Part shown: piece after piece, positions 17,753 through 25,150 of the stretch
Layout of the letters: every line of letters begins with the position of its first letter
Numbering within the stretch: position 1 is the first letter of the stretch
Source of the DNA: Marinobacter antarcticus
GTDB taxonomy: Bacteria > Pseudomonadota > Gammaproteobacteria > Pseudomonadales > Oleiphilaceae
Length of the DNA: 64,000 nt
Assembly (NCBI RefSeq): GCF_900142385.1
Contig: NZ_FRAQ01000001.1
Coordinates: forward strand, 1,240,001-1,304,000
Direction: 5' to 3'
Position numbers and translations under genes: made by a program
Notes under the pieces: model-generated
Seen by the model: only the letters and a program-made list of their open reading frames with translations
The model's database searches: none
What the model was told of the DNA's origin: nothing

Positions 17753-17818
17753 AACAATGCTCCCTCGGTTAGCGTGCCCTGAGCCGCATTGGGCGCGGTT
17801 TCCGGGCTTCTCGACACC

Positions 17819-17861
17819 ATTGTGCAAAGCGAAGCGCATGTTCATTCATGATATTTATCAA
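17819..17861 (-). promoter_or_regulatory. FNR/Anr box and promoter of narK
   Basis: On the minus strand TTGATAAATATCAT (17848-17861) matches nine of the ten fixed bases of TTGAT-N4-ATCAA. A -10-like CACAAT at 17819-17824 puts the predicted start near 17812, so the box is centred close to -41.5, the class II activator position. Confidence 0.72.
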
Positions 17862-18009
17862 GGAAAAGGTTGTTCGGATAGATGTGTGTTAAAGGTCTTT
17901 CACAAGATGAGTGTTTCTTGTATTTAAATCTCTATTTTTCAATGTCTTGTGAGTGTGATATCACCAAATAGGTAATCATTCTCGCGATTGGCGCAGGAGA
18001 GGTAGCCAC

Positions 18010-18198
18010 TCATTTCCTGCGGTTTTGCGCGTGTCTGGCGAGAATGCAGAGTCCTACGGTTACCCACAGATAGGCCAGTGCCCAGAAGCTGGCGGAGAGC
18101 CATAGCAAGCTCAGGTGCGCCGAAAGGTGACACCGAAGCGGCTGTCGCCTGACTTGTTCAAGGTCATCCCGGTTGATTGACGGTTTGGCGTGATGCGC
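18010..18198 (-). other. Unexplained open frame in the narK/Yip1 gap, possible remnant
   Basis: The 533-bp gap between narK and the Yip1 gene (17753-18285) holds the narK promoter and this 62-codon minus-strand open stretch. It reads NRDDLEQVRRQPLRCHLSAH, then a single hydrophobic helix WLSASFWALAYLWVTVGLCI, then LARHAQNRRK and a stop. The basic-helix-basic pattern looks like a real small membrane protein, but there is no ATG, GTG or good ribosome-binding site in frame. It may be a decayed gene. A hairpin-forming repeat CTCTGA/TCAGAG lies at about 18246-18271, just before the Yip1 ribosome-binding site. Confidence 0.3.
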
Positions 18199-18285
18199 CT
18201 AAAAGGAATAAATGGAAGTCATCATAATATTGCAGGTGCAGTTCTCTGAGGCATATGTCTCCGTCAGAGAAAAAGGAGATACATT

Positions 18286-18849
18286 ATGAACGTTTCGAGC
18301 TTGCTTAAACTTCCGTTTTCCAGCAATGGAGGCTGGGGTGAACTCCAGCGCAGACAGTTATCCATACCTATGCTTGCCTGGTTTATTGTGGTGCCCATGT
18401 CGCTCTTGCCTCCTGTGTTGCTTTACTACGCAGGAACCCATTACGGCGATGAATTTATTGCGGGGTTTGGAGGCAAGGAATGGCGCTTTATCACCACCAT
18501 TCTCTTCCTCGCAGAACTGTTGACGTTCTTTGTAATGGGCTGGCTGATTCACGCCGTGGCGGAGAGCCACAAACTGGAGATCAGCTACAACAATGCCTAT
18601 CTGCTTGCCGCAATTGCGCCCCTTCCGCTGTGGCTGTCGTCGCTGGCGCTGCTCGTGCCCGCCGTGGCGTTCAGTGTGATAGTGGTTTTGGCTGCTACGG
18701 CGCTGTCATGCACTCTGGTTTATCAGGGCCTGAGGTCCGTGTGCGGTCGCACCCCGGACGACGTTCTCACAATGTCCGCAACCTATACAGTTATGGCGGC
18801 TTCATTGCTCGCCTGGAGCCTTTTGATGGCTATGGTCTGGGCATTTTAA
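18286..18849 (+). CDS. Yip1 family membrane protein
   Basis: The 187-residue protein has five predicted membrane helices and fits the bacterial Yip1-domain family (also listed as DUF1282). The arrangement IPMLAWFIVVPMSLLPPVLLYYAG, then FGGKEWRFITTILFLAELLTFFVMGWLIH, then four more hydrophobic stretches is typical. The ATG follows a strong AAGGAGA sequence. Its stop overlaps the stop of the hemolysin III remnant on the other strand. Role unknown in bacteria. Confidence 0.8.
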   Translation: MNVSSLLKLPFSSNGGWGELQRRQLSIPMLAWFIVVPMSLLPPVLLYYAGTHYGDEFIAGFGGKEWRFITTILFLAELLTFFVMGWLIHAVAESHKLEISYNNAYLLAAIAPLPLWLSSLALLVPAVAFSVIVVLAATALSCTLVYQGLRSVCGRTPDDVLTMSATYTVMAASLLAWSLLMAMVWAF

Positions 18850-19239
18850 AAGACTCCCTGGGCGCTGCCGCCGATCACAAACAGGTGCCAGACATGCATG
18901 CATGTATGGAATCCGATCCATCAGATAGAAGGCGACGCCGGCGGTGTAGACAATGCCTCCCACAACAGTGAGCGTCAGCGCAGTTTCACTGAGGTTGGCC
19001 ATCAGGTCTGAAAAGGCAAATGCAATCAGCCAGCCCATGGCTATATAAATGCCTATTCGAGCCAGTTCGAAGCGGTTTGCAAAGATGACTTTCAGCACCA
19101 CGCCCGTGACAGCTAGCGACCAGATGATCGCAAACAGTGTCCACCCAACGGTTCCGCGCATGTTGACCAGCAGAAAAGGCGTGTAGGTGCCGGCAATCAG
19201 CAGAAAATGGCGCAGTGCTCGAGGGTTTTCAAGGTATTT
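18846..19239 (-). pseudogene. Truncated, frameshifted hemolysin III (PAQR/YqfA) family gene
   Basis: The readable frame contains FLLIAGTYTPFLLVNMRGTV and then helices ending in VVGGIVYTAGVAFYLMDRIPYMHA, which is the core of hemolysin III/PAQR membrane proteins. The first 70-80 residues, including the first helices and the conserved N-terminal His region, are missing; a TGA closes the frame at 19240-19242. Near 18896-18903 the frame is lost in the repeat CATGCATGCATG. Removing one base restores the expected WHLFVIGGSAQGVF ending with TAA at 18846-18848. So the gene is broken at both ends unless the frameshift is a sequencing error. The 5' loss abuts the Crp/Fnr gene. Confidence 0.78.
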
Positions 19240-19266
19240 TCAGCTTGGGCCGCCGACGCAGTGTTG

Positions 19267-19968
19267 TCATTTCTTGATTGCGCCGGTTTTGAGCCGGGAG
19301 AATGTTGCGGGCACTACGCCAAGCCAGGAGGCAAGCTGGTTATCCGGCGCGCGTCTTACCAGTTCCGGATACTCTTCAAGCAGCAGCTGATAACGCTCTT
19401 TCGCCGACATGGTTTGCTTGCGGAATTCCCGCATGCTGGTCAGCTCCGCCAGTTCTTCGGTCAGGGCCATTGCAAACTGTGGCCAGAGGCCTTCGCCATG
19501 GGACTGAATGGCGGCTCGGAACGCGGCAAAATCGGCAACCCAGACGGTGGCGGGAGTGACGGTGGTGAGGCACAGGGTGTTGCGTACTGTGCGGCTGCGG
19601 CCGAAGACCGGCCAGACCATGTCGCCTTCGGTAAAAAAGTGATGTATTGCAACCTTGCCGCTGGGCGCTTCCCGGAACAGGCGCATGATGCCGTACTGGA
19701 TCAGGTAAACGTTGGCCCAAGGGGTATCGTGCTTTTCCATCTGGGTTTCGGCGTCGACTCTGCGCTGGTGAAACAGTCGGGTGAGGTCGCTTAGAAACCG
19801 TGTGTCAGGGGTGTCCTGCTTTTCGTTCAGTCTTATTCCGAATACACGGCTCAGTCCGCTCAGCAGTGCTACTGATGACGGGGCTGGTTCCTGCTGGATA
19901 ATGTCCGGGTTGTTTCCCCCCAACATGCAGGGCGAGGAGGACACGTCGGTTCTGAAAGTGCGGGTCAT
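19267..19968 (-). CDS. Crp/Fnr family transcriptional regulator
   Basis: The protein (233 residues from ATG 19968; a TTG at 19998 would give 243) has a cyclic-nucleotide-binding-like beta roll (NVYLIQYGIMRLFREAPSGKVAIHHFFTEGDMVWPVFG) and a C-terminal winged helix (NQLASWLGVVPATFSRLKTG). The Fnr-type N-terminal cysteine cluster is absent, so direct oxygen sensing through a 4Fe-4S cluster is unlikely. It may be a Dnr-like NO sensor or sense something else. An FNR-like box and a CATAAT -10 lie upstream. No strong ribosome-binding site decides the start. Confidence 0.8.
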   Translation of the reverse strand: MTRTFRTDVSSSPCMLGGNNPDIIQQEPAPSSVALLSGLSRVFGIRLNEKQDTPDTRFLSDLTRLFHQRRVDAETQMEKHDTPWANVYLIQYGIMRLFREAPSGKVAIHHFFTEGDMVWPVFGRSRTVRNTLCLTTVTPATVWVADFAAFRAAIQSHGEGLWPQFAMALTEELAELTSMREFRKQTMSAKERYQLLLEEYPELVRRAPDNQLASWLGVVPATFSRLKTGAIKK

Positions 19969-19997
19969 GGCGTCGGTGCTGTGAAAATAATGTGGCA

Positions 19998-20040
19998 ATT
20001 ATGGTAACAGAAAGACATCTTCTCAAATGACTTAAATCAT
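19998..20040 (-). promoter_or_regulatory. FNR-like box and -10 before the Crp/Fnr gene
   Basis: ATGAT-TTAA-GTCAT on the minus strand (20027-20040) keeps the TGA-N6-TCA core of FNR/Anr/Dnr sites. CATAAT at 19998-20003 puts the centre about 42 bp before the predicted start. A single NarL-like TACCTCC heptamer is at about 20110. Confidence 0.5.
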
Positions 20041-20176
20041 TAAGGCTTTTTCACTGGCTCGATATAGGCTTGATGGTTTTGGTGCTTGTGAGGCGCGGCG
20101 TGGGGAGTTACCTCCAGAGATGTAGATGCTAGACTTCGCGGCCTGTTTTTCCTGAACTCGGATGTCCGGAGCCATC

Positions 20177-21094
20177 ATGGCCGCAGCGCTGGCGTTGTTT
20201 ATCAAGCTGATTCCGCTTTATGTCACGGTTGCTCTCGGCTGGGTGGCGGGCCGCTACCTGGAGGCCAGTGGCAAGCATATTGCGGGTATCATGCTTTATA
20301 TTATGACGCCCTCGGTGGTGTTCTCCGGTGTGATGGCGGCTCCGCTTTCCCCGGAAGTGATCTTTCTGCCGTTTCTGGTGTTCGGGCTTTCATCGGTGTT
20401 GGGAATTCTGCAGCTTAAACTGGCGCGGCGAGTGCTTTCCGATGGCAGTGCCAACATCATTCCGTTGTGTGTGGGGTCGGGCAACACGGGTTATTTCGGT
20501 GTACCGGTGGCGTTGCTGTTGTTCGGCGAAGAAGGGCTGGGGCTTTATATCGTTTGTATGCTGGGTACCACCCTGTTTGAAAACTCGGTGGGGTTCTACC
20601 TGGCTGCCCGCGGGCGGTACGACCTGAAAGAGTCTCTGTGGCGGGTTGCCAAGCTGCCTTCGGTCTATGCATTTTTGGCGGCTGTAACCCTCAACCTTTC
20701 GGGTATCAGCATTCCCGATGTGTTTATGCCGCTTTTCGATAACCTGCGCGGCGCCTACAGCATTCTGGGCATGATGATCATTGGCATGAGCATTACCAGT
20801 TTCCGTGGGCTGGCAGGCAACGTGCGGTTTACTGCACTGGCATTTTTCGGCAAGTTCGTGGTCTGGCCGCTGGTGGCAACGGCATTCTGGTGGCTGGATT
20901 CACAGGTTCTTGGCATTTACGAGCCGGCTGTGCACAAGGTCATCTTCCTGATTTCCATTACTCCCATTGCAGCTAACACGGTTGTTATCGCGACGTTGCT
21001 GGATACCTCTCCCCGGCAGGCCGCAGGTACGGTAATGCTGACCACGCTGTTTGCGCTGGCGTTCATTCCGGTGATGATTTCGCTGGCCTTCTAA
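20177..21094 (+). CDS. AEC family transporter (auxin efflux carrier-like)
   Basis: A roughly 305-residue membrane protein with ten predicted helices in two repeats. The first repeat begins LYVTVALGWVAGRYLEASGKHIAGIMLYIMTPSVVFSG and the second contains the KVIFLISITPIAANTVVIATLLD segment, both characteristic of AEC carriers. Bacterial members move organic anions such as malate, but the substrate cannot be read from sequence. The ATG at 20177 follows GGAG with five bases between; an ATG at 20162 has no ribosome-binding site. The 3' end overlaps the rhombosortase gene by 32 bp in convergent orientation. Confidence 0.9.
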   Translation: MAAALALFIKLIPLYVTVALGWVAGRYLEASGKHIAGIMLYIMTPSVVFSGVMAAPLSPEVIFLPFLVFGLSSVLGILQLKLARRVLSDGSANIIPLCVGSGNTGYFGVPVALLLFGEEGLGLYIVCMLGTTLFENSVGFYLAARGRYDLKESLWRVAKLPSVYAFLAAVTLNLSGISIPDVFMPLFDNLRGAYSILGMMIIGMSITSFRGLAGNVRFTALAFFGKFVVWPLVATAFWWLDSQVLGIYEPAVHKVIFLISITPIAANTVVIATLLDTSPRQAAGTVMLTTLFALAFIPVMISLAF

Positions 21095-21671
21095 ATCGCT
21101 TTTCCATCAGGGTCGCCAGAAAACCCGCAATGGTTCCGGCGAGTGCGCCAAGCCAATGCGCCTGGTGAACCACTCGACCACCGATGAAAGGATTCTCCAC
21201 GGACGGAGTGTAGAAAGCGTTCTCCGCTACCAGTTTGAACGCCACAAATCCCAGCACCAAAAGGCTCCATCGCTGCTCTGATTTGAGGTTGAAGAGCGCT
21301 GTAAAAACCAGCAGCCCGTGCAGGCATCCCGAAAAACCCCGATACCAGGCCAGATCCGGAGCCAGCCATAAGAGTCCAAGGGATATGGCAAACGGCGAGA
21401 TAAGCAGATAGCCAGTCCACTCAGGTAAAGGTGGATGGCGCTTAAACAGCAAGCCGACGATCATTAGCCCGGCGAGATTGAGCGCCAAATGCCTCACGCC
21501 AAGATGAACCCAGTGGCCGGTCGCCAGTCGCCAGTACTCAGCGTTTGCCAGGCCGCTGCGAGACCATTCGAGCAGTGCTGGCGGCAAGAACGCGCCCGCG
21601 CCCAGCACGGTCGCCAATATGATAAAGCGTCGCCAGCAGGGGAGTGGCTGAATTCGGGACTCAGTTGTCAT
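21063..21671 (-). CDS. rrtA: Rhombosortase (rhomboid-family intramembrane serine protease)
   Basis: The 202-residue protein is a short rhomboid with six hydrophobic helices. The rhombosortase pattern is visible: WRLATGHWVHLGVRHLALNLAGL near residue 45-70, the catalytic Ser motif YRGFSGCLHGLLV, and the catalytic His in VVHQAHWLGALAG. Rhombosortases cleave the C-terminal GlyGly-CTERM tail of secreted proteins during export through the type II secretion system. The divergent neighbour 86 bp away encodes a protein with exactly such a tail, supporting the call. A GTG two codons upstream (21677) is also possible. Confidence 0.9.
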   Translation of the reverse strand: MTTESRIQPLPCWRRFIILATVLGAGAFLPPALLEWSRSGLANAEYWRLATGHWVHLGVRHLALNLAGLMIVGLLFKRHPPLPEWTGYLLISPFAISLGLLWLAPDLAWYRGFSGCLHGLLVFTALFNLKSEQRWSLLVLGFVAFKLVAENAFYTPSVENPFIGGRVVHQAHWLGALAGTIAGFLATLMEKRFRRPAKSSPE

Positions 21672-21757
21672 AAACACATAAAGTTACGCAACCTCTATAG
21701 CAGGTCAGCCGAGTATTCGGTAAATTCCTGAAAAACCGTTTGATGTAGAGTTTTACC

Positions 21758-23377
21758 ATGCCTTTCAAGTTTATACCCATTGTTGTGTCCGTCATTTTTC
21801 TGGCCCTCCTGTGGACGATGCCCGCAGCTGCCAGGGCCAGTATGGTTCAACCGGTCTGGATCGACGGCCACCGCTACGATGCACACCTGGAACGGAACCA
21901 GCGGTTTGTCGCCACCGAAGGCGAACACTATGAGGGCTTTTTTCCGGACGATCCGGGCAGCTGGGTGCGTATTTCCCGCCTCGACAAGGGCTGGGAAGGT
22001 ATGGCCTACGCATTCGGACGCATGCACACCATTGGTGGCGGAGAAAGGCCGGCCACATTCAGCTTCAGCCAGATTGAAGAACCTCCTCAGTGTGGTTTGG
22101 ATCACCTTCATGGTCAGGCGCTGATTACGCCCGACAGTCTGATCGGCCCCGCGATGGCTCAGGCCGTCTCCGCCAACTACGACACGCTCTGTGCCGACAA
22201 GGTGGATGGCGCCTGCCTGATGCTGGAGCTGGAATTGGCGTTTGATAAGCAGTTTCAGGACCGCTTTGCGAAACCGAAAGAGCGTGCAGGCGCTATTCTG
22301 AATATGGTTGAGGGATTCTACAAAGACCAGTTCGGAATTATCTTCGATACGCTGTCGCTGACGTTTCTCGACAGTGCCCAGGACGGGTTATTCAGCAACA
22401 CAACAGAAGCTGGCGATTTGCTCTCAGATGTCAGGGACAAGCGCGCGGCCGACAGTATCGGTTTTTTGCAAAGTGATCAGTCCATTTTCCATTTTATTAG
22501 CGGTCGGGACTTCAACGGAAGCACGGCCGGAGTTGCCTATGTTGGAACTCTGTGTGGCGGCAGTGGTTACGCCTCAGGTGTTACCAATGCGCTTAGCGAC
22601 AATGCTGTAACCGCATTGATAGTGGCGCACGAGATTGGCCACAACCTCGGTGCAAGTCACGACGTCACTCAAAGGTCAGAATGTCCCCAGAATGAATACA
22701 TAATGAGCCCCAACGTGGGTCGCAATGTGAGCAGTTTCTCAAGTTGCTCGTACGAGTCAGTGACTAGCAAGATTTCATCGCTTGGAACTGTTGAACAATG
22801 CTTTAACTTCCCGGCGGATGTTTCTCTGTTGGCGGCGAATGGCAACCCTGCCGAAGTCGATCAGGGCGCGACATTTCAGGCGAATTTCCGTATTGACTAC
22901 CAAGACGCTGCCCTTGAAAAAGCGGATCGTATCGCGGTTGGCGGCGTAATTGGCGAGGGTGAAGGCCGCTTGCTGGGCGTCAGTTTTAACGGTAATCCGT
23001 GCACCTTGACCGGCGCCAACGCGGACGGCTTTAACTGTGCCGGAGTGAGCGCTCGAACAGGGTTAATATTGAGTATCGAAGCCGAGGCAGGCACCCTGCC
23101 AACATTCAACCTGCTGCAGAACGCAACACTGATCAGCAACAGCGGTGAAGTGAAAGATATTCAGCCGTGGAACAACGAACTGATGACACAGATTGCCCTT
23201 GCCGAAATTGAGCCCATCATGCCCGAAGAACCAGGCAATGGCGGCACAGCGACTGAAACAACTAATAATAGCGGTTCCGGATCCGGTAGCAGTAATGGCG
23301 GTGGTGGTGCGGTCCACTGGATGTGGCTTCTGGTGGGCGCGCTTGCGGTGGCCTCTCGCCGGAGGCTGTTCAAATGA
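21758..23377 (+). CDS. Secreted M12-like zinc metallopeptidase with GlyGly-CTERM tail
   Basis: The 539-residue protein has a signal peptide (hydrophobic stretch to about residue 26, cut near AARA). A reprolysin-type zinc site reads HEIGHNLGASHD from residue 291, followed by a Met-turn candidate in NEYIMSPNVG. Cysteines around it (LCGG, ECPQN, SSCSYE, QCFNF) suggest disulfides. A C-terminal beta domain (about 345-490) is followed by a Ser/Gly linker and the GlyGly-CTERM tail: SNGGGGAVHWMWLLVGALAV and then SRRRLFK. This tail marks it as a rhombosortase substrate and likely type II secretion cargo, probably anchored at the surface. The last codons overlap the next gene. Confidence 0.9.
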   Translation: MPFKFIPIVVSVIFLALLWTMPAAARASMVQPVWIDGHRYDAHLERNQRFVATEGEHYEGFFPDDPGSWVRISRLDKGWEGMAYAFGRMHTIGGGERPATFSFSQIEEPPQCGLDHLHGQALITPDSLIGPAMAQAVSANYDTLCADKVDGACLMLELELAFDKQFQDRFAKPKERAGAILNMVEGFYKDQFGIIFDTLSLTFLDSAQDGLFSNTTEAGDLLSDVRDKRAADSIGFLQSDQSIFHFISGRDFNGSTAGVAYVGTLCGGSGYASGVTNALSDNAVTALIVAHEIGHNLGASHDVTQRSECPQNEYIMSPNVGRNVSSFSSCSYESVTSKISSLGTVEQCFNFPADVSLLAANGNPAEVDQGATFQANFRIDYQDAALEKADRIAVGGVIGEGEGRLLGVSFNGNPCTLTGANADGFNCAGVSARTGLILSIEAEAGTLPTFNLLQNATLISNSGEVKDIQPWNNELMTQIALAEIEPIMPEEPGNGGTATETTNNSGSGSGSSNGGGGAVHWMWLLVGALAVASRRRLFK

Positions 23378-23874
23378 TGGCAGAGTTCCGGATGCCAACG
23401 CAACGCCTACAGGTGCTCTTGTTCGGTTTGATGCTGGCAGGATGCGGCACGGTTGTGCCAGACGCCTCTGCGGAAAAAGCTGGGGAGGCGCCTGAAACCC
23501 TTGGTGAGGCTCAGGCGCTGTGGAGCGATAAAAACATTGTCAGTTATCAGGTCACGGTTCAGCAGAACTGTTTCTGCACGGCGGGTCTGCGCCAGCCAAT
23601 GCGCGTCACGGTTGTCGACGGTAAGTTGGTCGACGTAAAGGGTCTTGAACAACCCATTCAAGACAAAGGCCAGCTTACCGCTAGCAGGTTGACCATTGTC
23701 GGCCTGTTCGAGTTCATCGAGCAGTCAACGCAGCGGGACGTTCACAAGTTGAACGTAGATTACGATGCCCGCTACGGTTTCCCTCGGTATATTGATTACG
23801 ACGGGCATGAAATGATTGCCGACGATGAGTATCAGTACGAGTTATCGGACTTCCGGGCTGGCGCCGCCCGCTGA
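23374..23874 (+). CDS. DUF6174 domain lipoprotein
   Basis: The 166-residue protein has a lipoprotein signal sequence with the lipobox LAGC near residue 24. The mature part (LGEAQALWSDKNIVSYQVTVQQNCFC and on to the RYGFPRYIDYD segment) matches the DUF6174 pattern, which has no assigned function. The ATG overlaps the metallopeptidase stop (ATGA) and has GGAGG eight bases upstream, so the two are translationally coupled. This suggests the lipoprotein works with, or inhibits or anchors, the peptidase. It overlaps the CDF gene convergently by 33 bp. Confidence 0.82.
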   Translation: MMAEFRMPTQRLQVLLFGLMLAGCGTVVPDASAEKAGEAPETLGEAQALWSDKNIVSYQVTVQQNCFCTAGLRQPMRVTVVDGKLVDVKGLEQPIQDKGQLTASRLTIVGLFEFIEQSTQRDVHKLNVDYDARYGFPRYIDYDGHEMIADDEYQYELSDFRAGAAR

Positions 23875-24489
23875 CGCCTGTTTCGCATCACCAATATCTT
23901 GTCGGGCATGCAGCACCACGCTGATGCCGGCCGTGATCGCCAAAGTACCCATAATGGCGGCGACAGCAAGATCCGGCCAGGCGCTTCCTGTTCCGAAAAC
24001 GCCCAGAGCAGCGGCCATTACGGCCAGATTGCTGATGGCGTCATTCCGGCTGCATAGCCATACCGATCGCATATCAGAGTCACCGTCCCGAAACCGGAAA
24101 AGTATAAAGGCAACGCCCACGTTAGCAATCAGAGCCAGCAGGCCAATTGTGCCCATGGTAAAAGGTTCGGGGGTGGTGCCTTGCTCCACTACCCAGAGTG
24201 CACGCGCCCAGACGACCGTGCCGAATACTGCCATGGTGATGCCTTTAATCATGGCCGCGCGGCCACGCCAGAGCATGCCCAGGGACAGAACCGAAAGTGA
24301 CAGAATATAGTTAGCGCTATCGCCAAAGAAGTCGATGGCGTCTGCCATCAACGAAACGGATCCAGACTGCAAGCTGGCGACACCTTCCACGAAAAACATG
24401 ATCAGGTTCACCCATAAAGCAATCCAGAGCGCGCGACGAAAGCCCGGAGCCGGGAATCGCGGTTCTGGACCAGAGCAACTACATGGCAT
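23842..24489 (-). CDS. CDF-family metal cation efflux protein
   Basis: The 215-residue membrane protein belongs to the cation diffusion facilitator superfamily. It has the metal site LMADAIDFFGDSANY in TM2 (an A-D-x-x-D-F form rather than the usual H-x-x-x-D) and RNDAISNLAVM in TM5. The cytoplasmic C-terminal domain of standard CDF proteins is absent. The N-terminus MPCSCSGPEPR holds extra cysteines. A CadR/MerR-type operator-promoter lies directly upstream and the regulator gene beyond it, so it is likely a metal-induced exporter of cadmium, zinc or lead type. Confidence 0.86.
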   Translation of the reverse strand: MPCSCSGPEPRFPAPGFRRALWIALWVNLIMFFVEGVASLQSGSVSLMADAIDFFGDSANYILSLSVLSLGMLWRGRAAMIKGITMAVFGTVVWARALWVVEQGTTPEPFTMGTIGLLALIANVGVAFILFRFRDGDSDMRSVWLCSRNDAISNLAVMAAALGVFGTGSAWPDLAVAAIMGTLAITAGISVVLHARQDIGDAKQASAGGASPEVR

Positions 24490-24518
24490 AAACCCCTCCT
24501 TTACAGGCAGGCTTGTAT

Positions 24519-24547
24519 TAAAAACCCTGTAGCTACTATAGGGTCAA
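24519..24547 (-). promoter_or_regulatory. MerR/CadR-type operator-promoter before the CDF gene
   Basis: On the minus strand TTGACC (24542-24547), a 19-bp spacer and TTTAAT form a promoter with the overlong spacer typical of MerR activators. The dyad ACCCTATAGTAG-CTACAGGGT fills the spacer (24524-24544). It drives the 23842-24489 gene. Confidence 0.82.
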
Positions 24548-24574
24548 CATCAGACGATCAGTTTTTGCGGAATC

Positions 24575-25039
24575 TTAGCTTTTACCCGGCTTGTGAGTTC
24601 CCGGCACGTGGTTCTCGTGGTCGCTGATTTTGCTATGCAGCCCCTCCAGTTCCGAGCTTAGCCCGTCCAGAATGCCGCACTCCTGCACTGTACCTGCATC
24701 CGAGCAGGCCCTTTGCAGTTGCTGCAGGTTTTTTTCGAGGCTTGAGAGCTCCTTCAGGCGATCGCGCACATGCTCCAGGTGGAGGGCCAGAAGAGCGTCG
24801 ACTGCGTGACAGTCTGCTTCGGGATTTTCGGAAAGCCGAATCAGTTCACGGATCTCGTCCTGAGCCATATCAAGATTACGACAGCGTTTGATGAATAAAA
24901 GGCGGTCCAGGTGTGCGTTACGATAGGCTCGATAACCACTGGTTTCCCGATCCGGCTTGGGGAGCAAGCCGATTTTTTCGTAGTACCGGATGGTTTCCAC
25001 GGGAACGCACGAGCGCTTGGATATTTCACCGATTTTCAT
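24575..25039 (-). CDS. cadR: MerR-family metal-responsive regulator CadR
   Basis: The 154-residue regulator begins MKIGEISKRSCVPVETIRYYEKIGLLP, a MerR-type winged HTH, and continues with a dimerisation helix. Metal-binding cysteines are Cys77 (ADCHAVDALL), Cys112 (RACSDAG) and Cys121 (QECGIL), the CadR/PbrR pattern. The His-containing tail HENHVPGTH also fits CadR. It lies upstream of its presumed target on the same strand rather than divergently. An identical-type operator stands before a second CDF gene at 28.2 kb. Confidence 0.9.
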   Translation of the reverse strand: MKIGEISKRSCVPVETIRYYEKIGLLPKPDRETSGYRAYRNAHLDRLLFIKRCRNLDMAQDEIRELIRLSENPEADCHAVDALLALHLEHVRDRLKELSSLEKNLQQLQRACSDAGTVQECGILDGLSSELEGLHSKISDHENHVPGTHKPGKS

Positions 25040-25150
25040 CGTATCTGCACTTCCTGCTTATTATTGATCTGGTCGGTGTCGGGATGGAGTCGTTTTCGCT
25101 ATGGTAGGGGGGCATCTTATCATTTGTGAACATTAACGGGGAGAATCACC

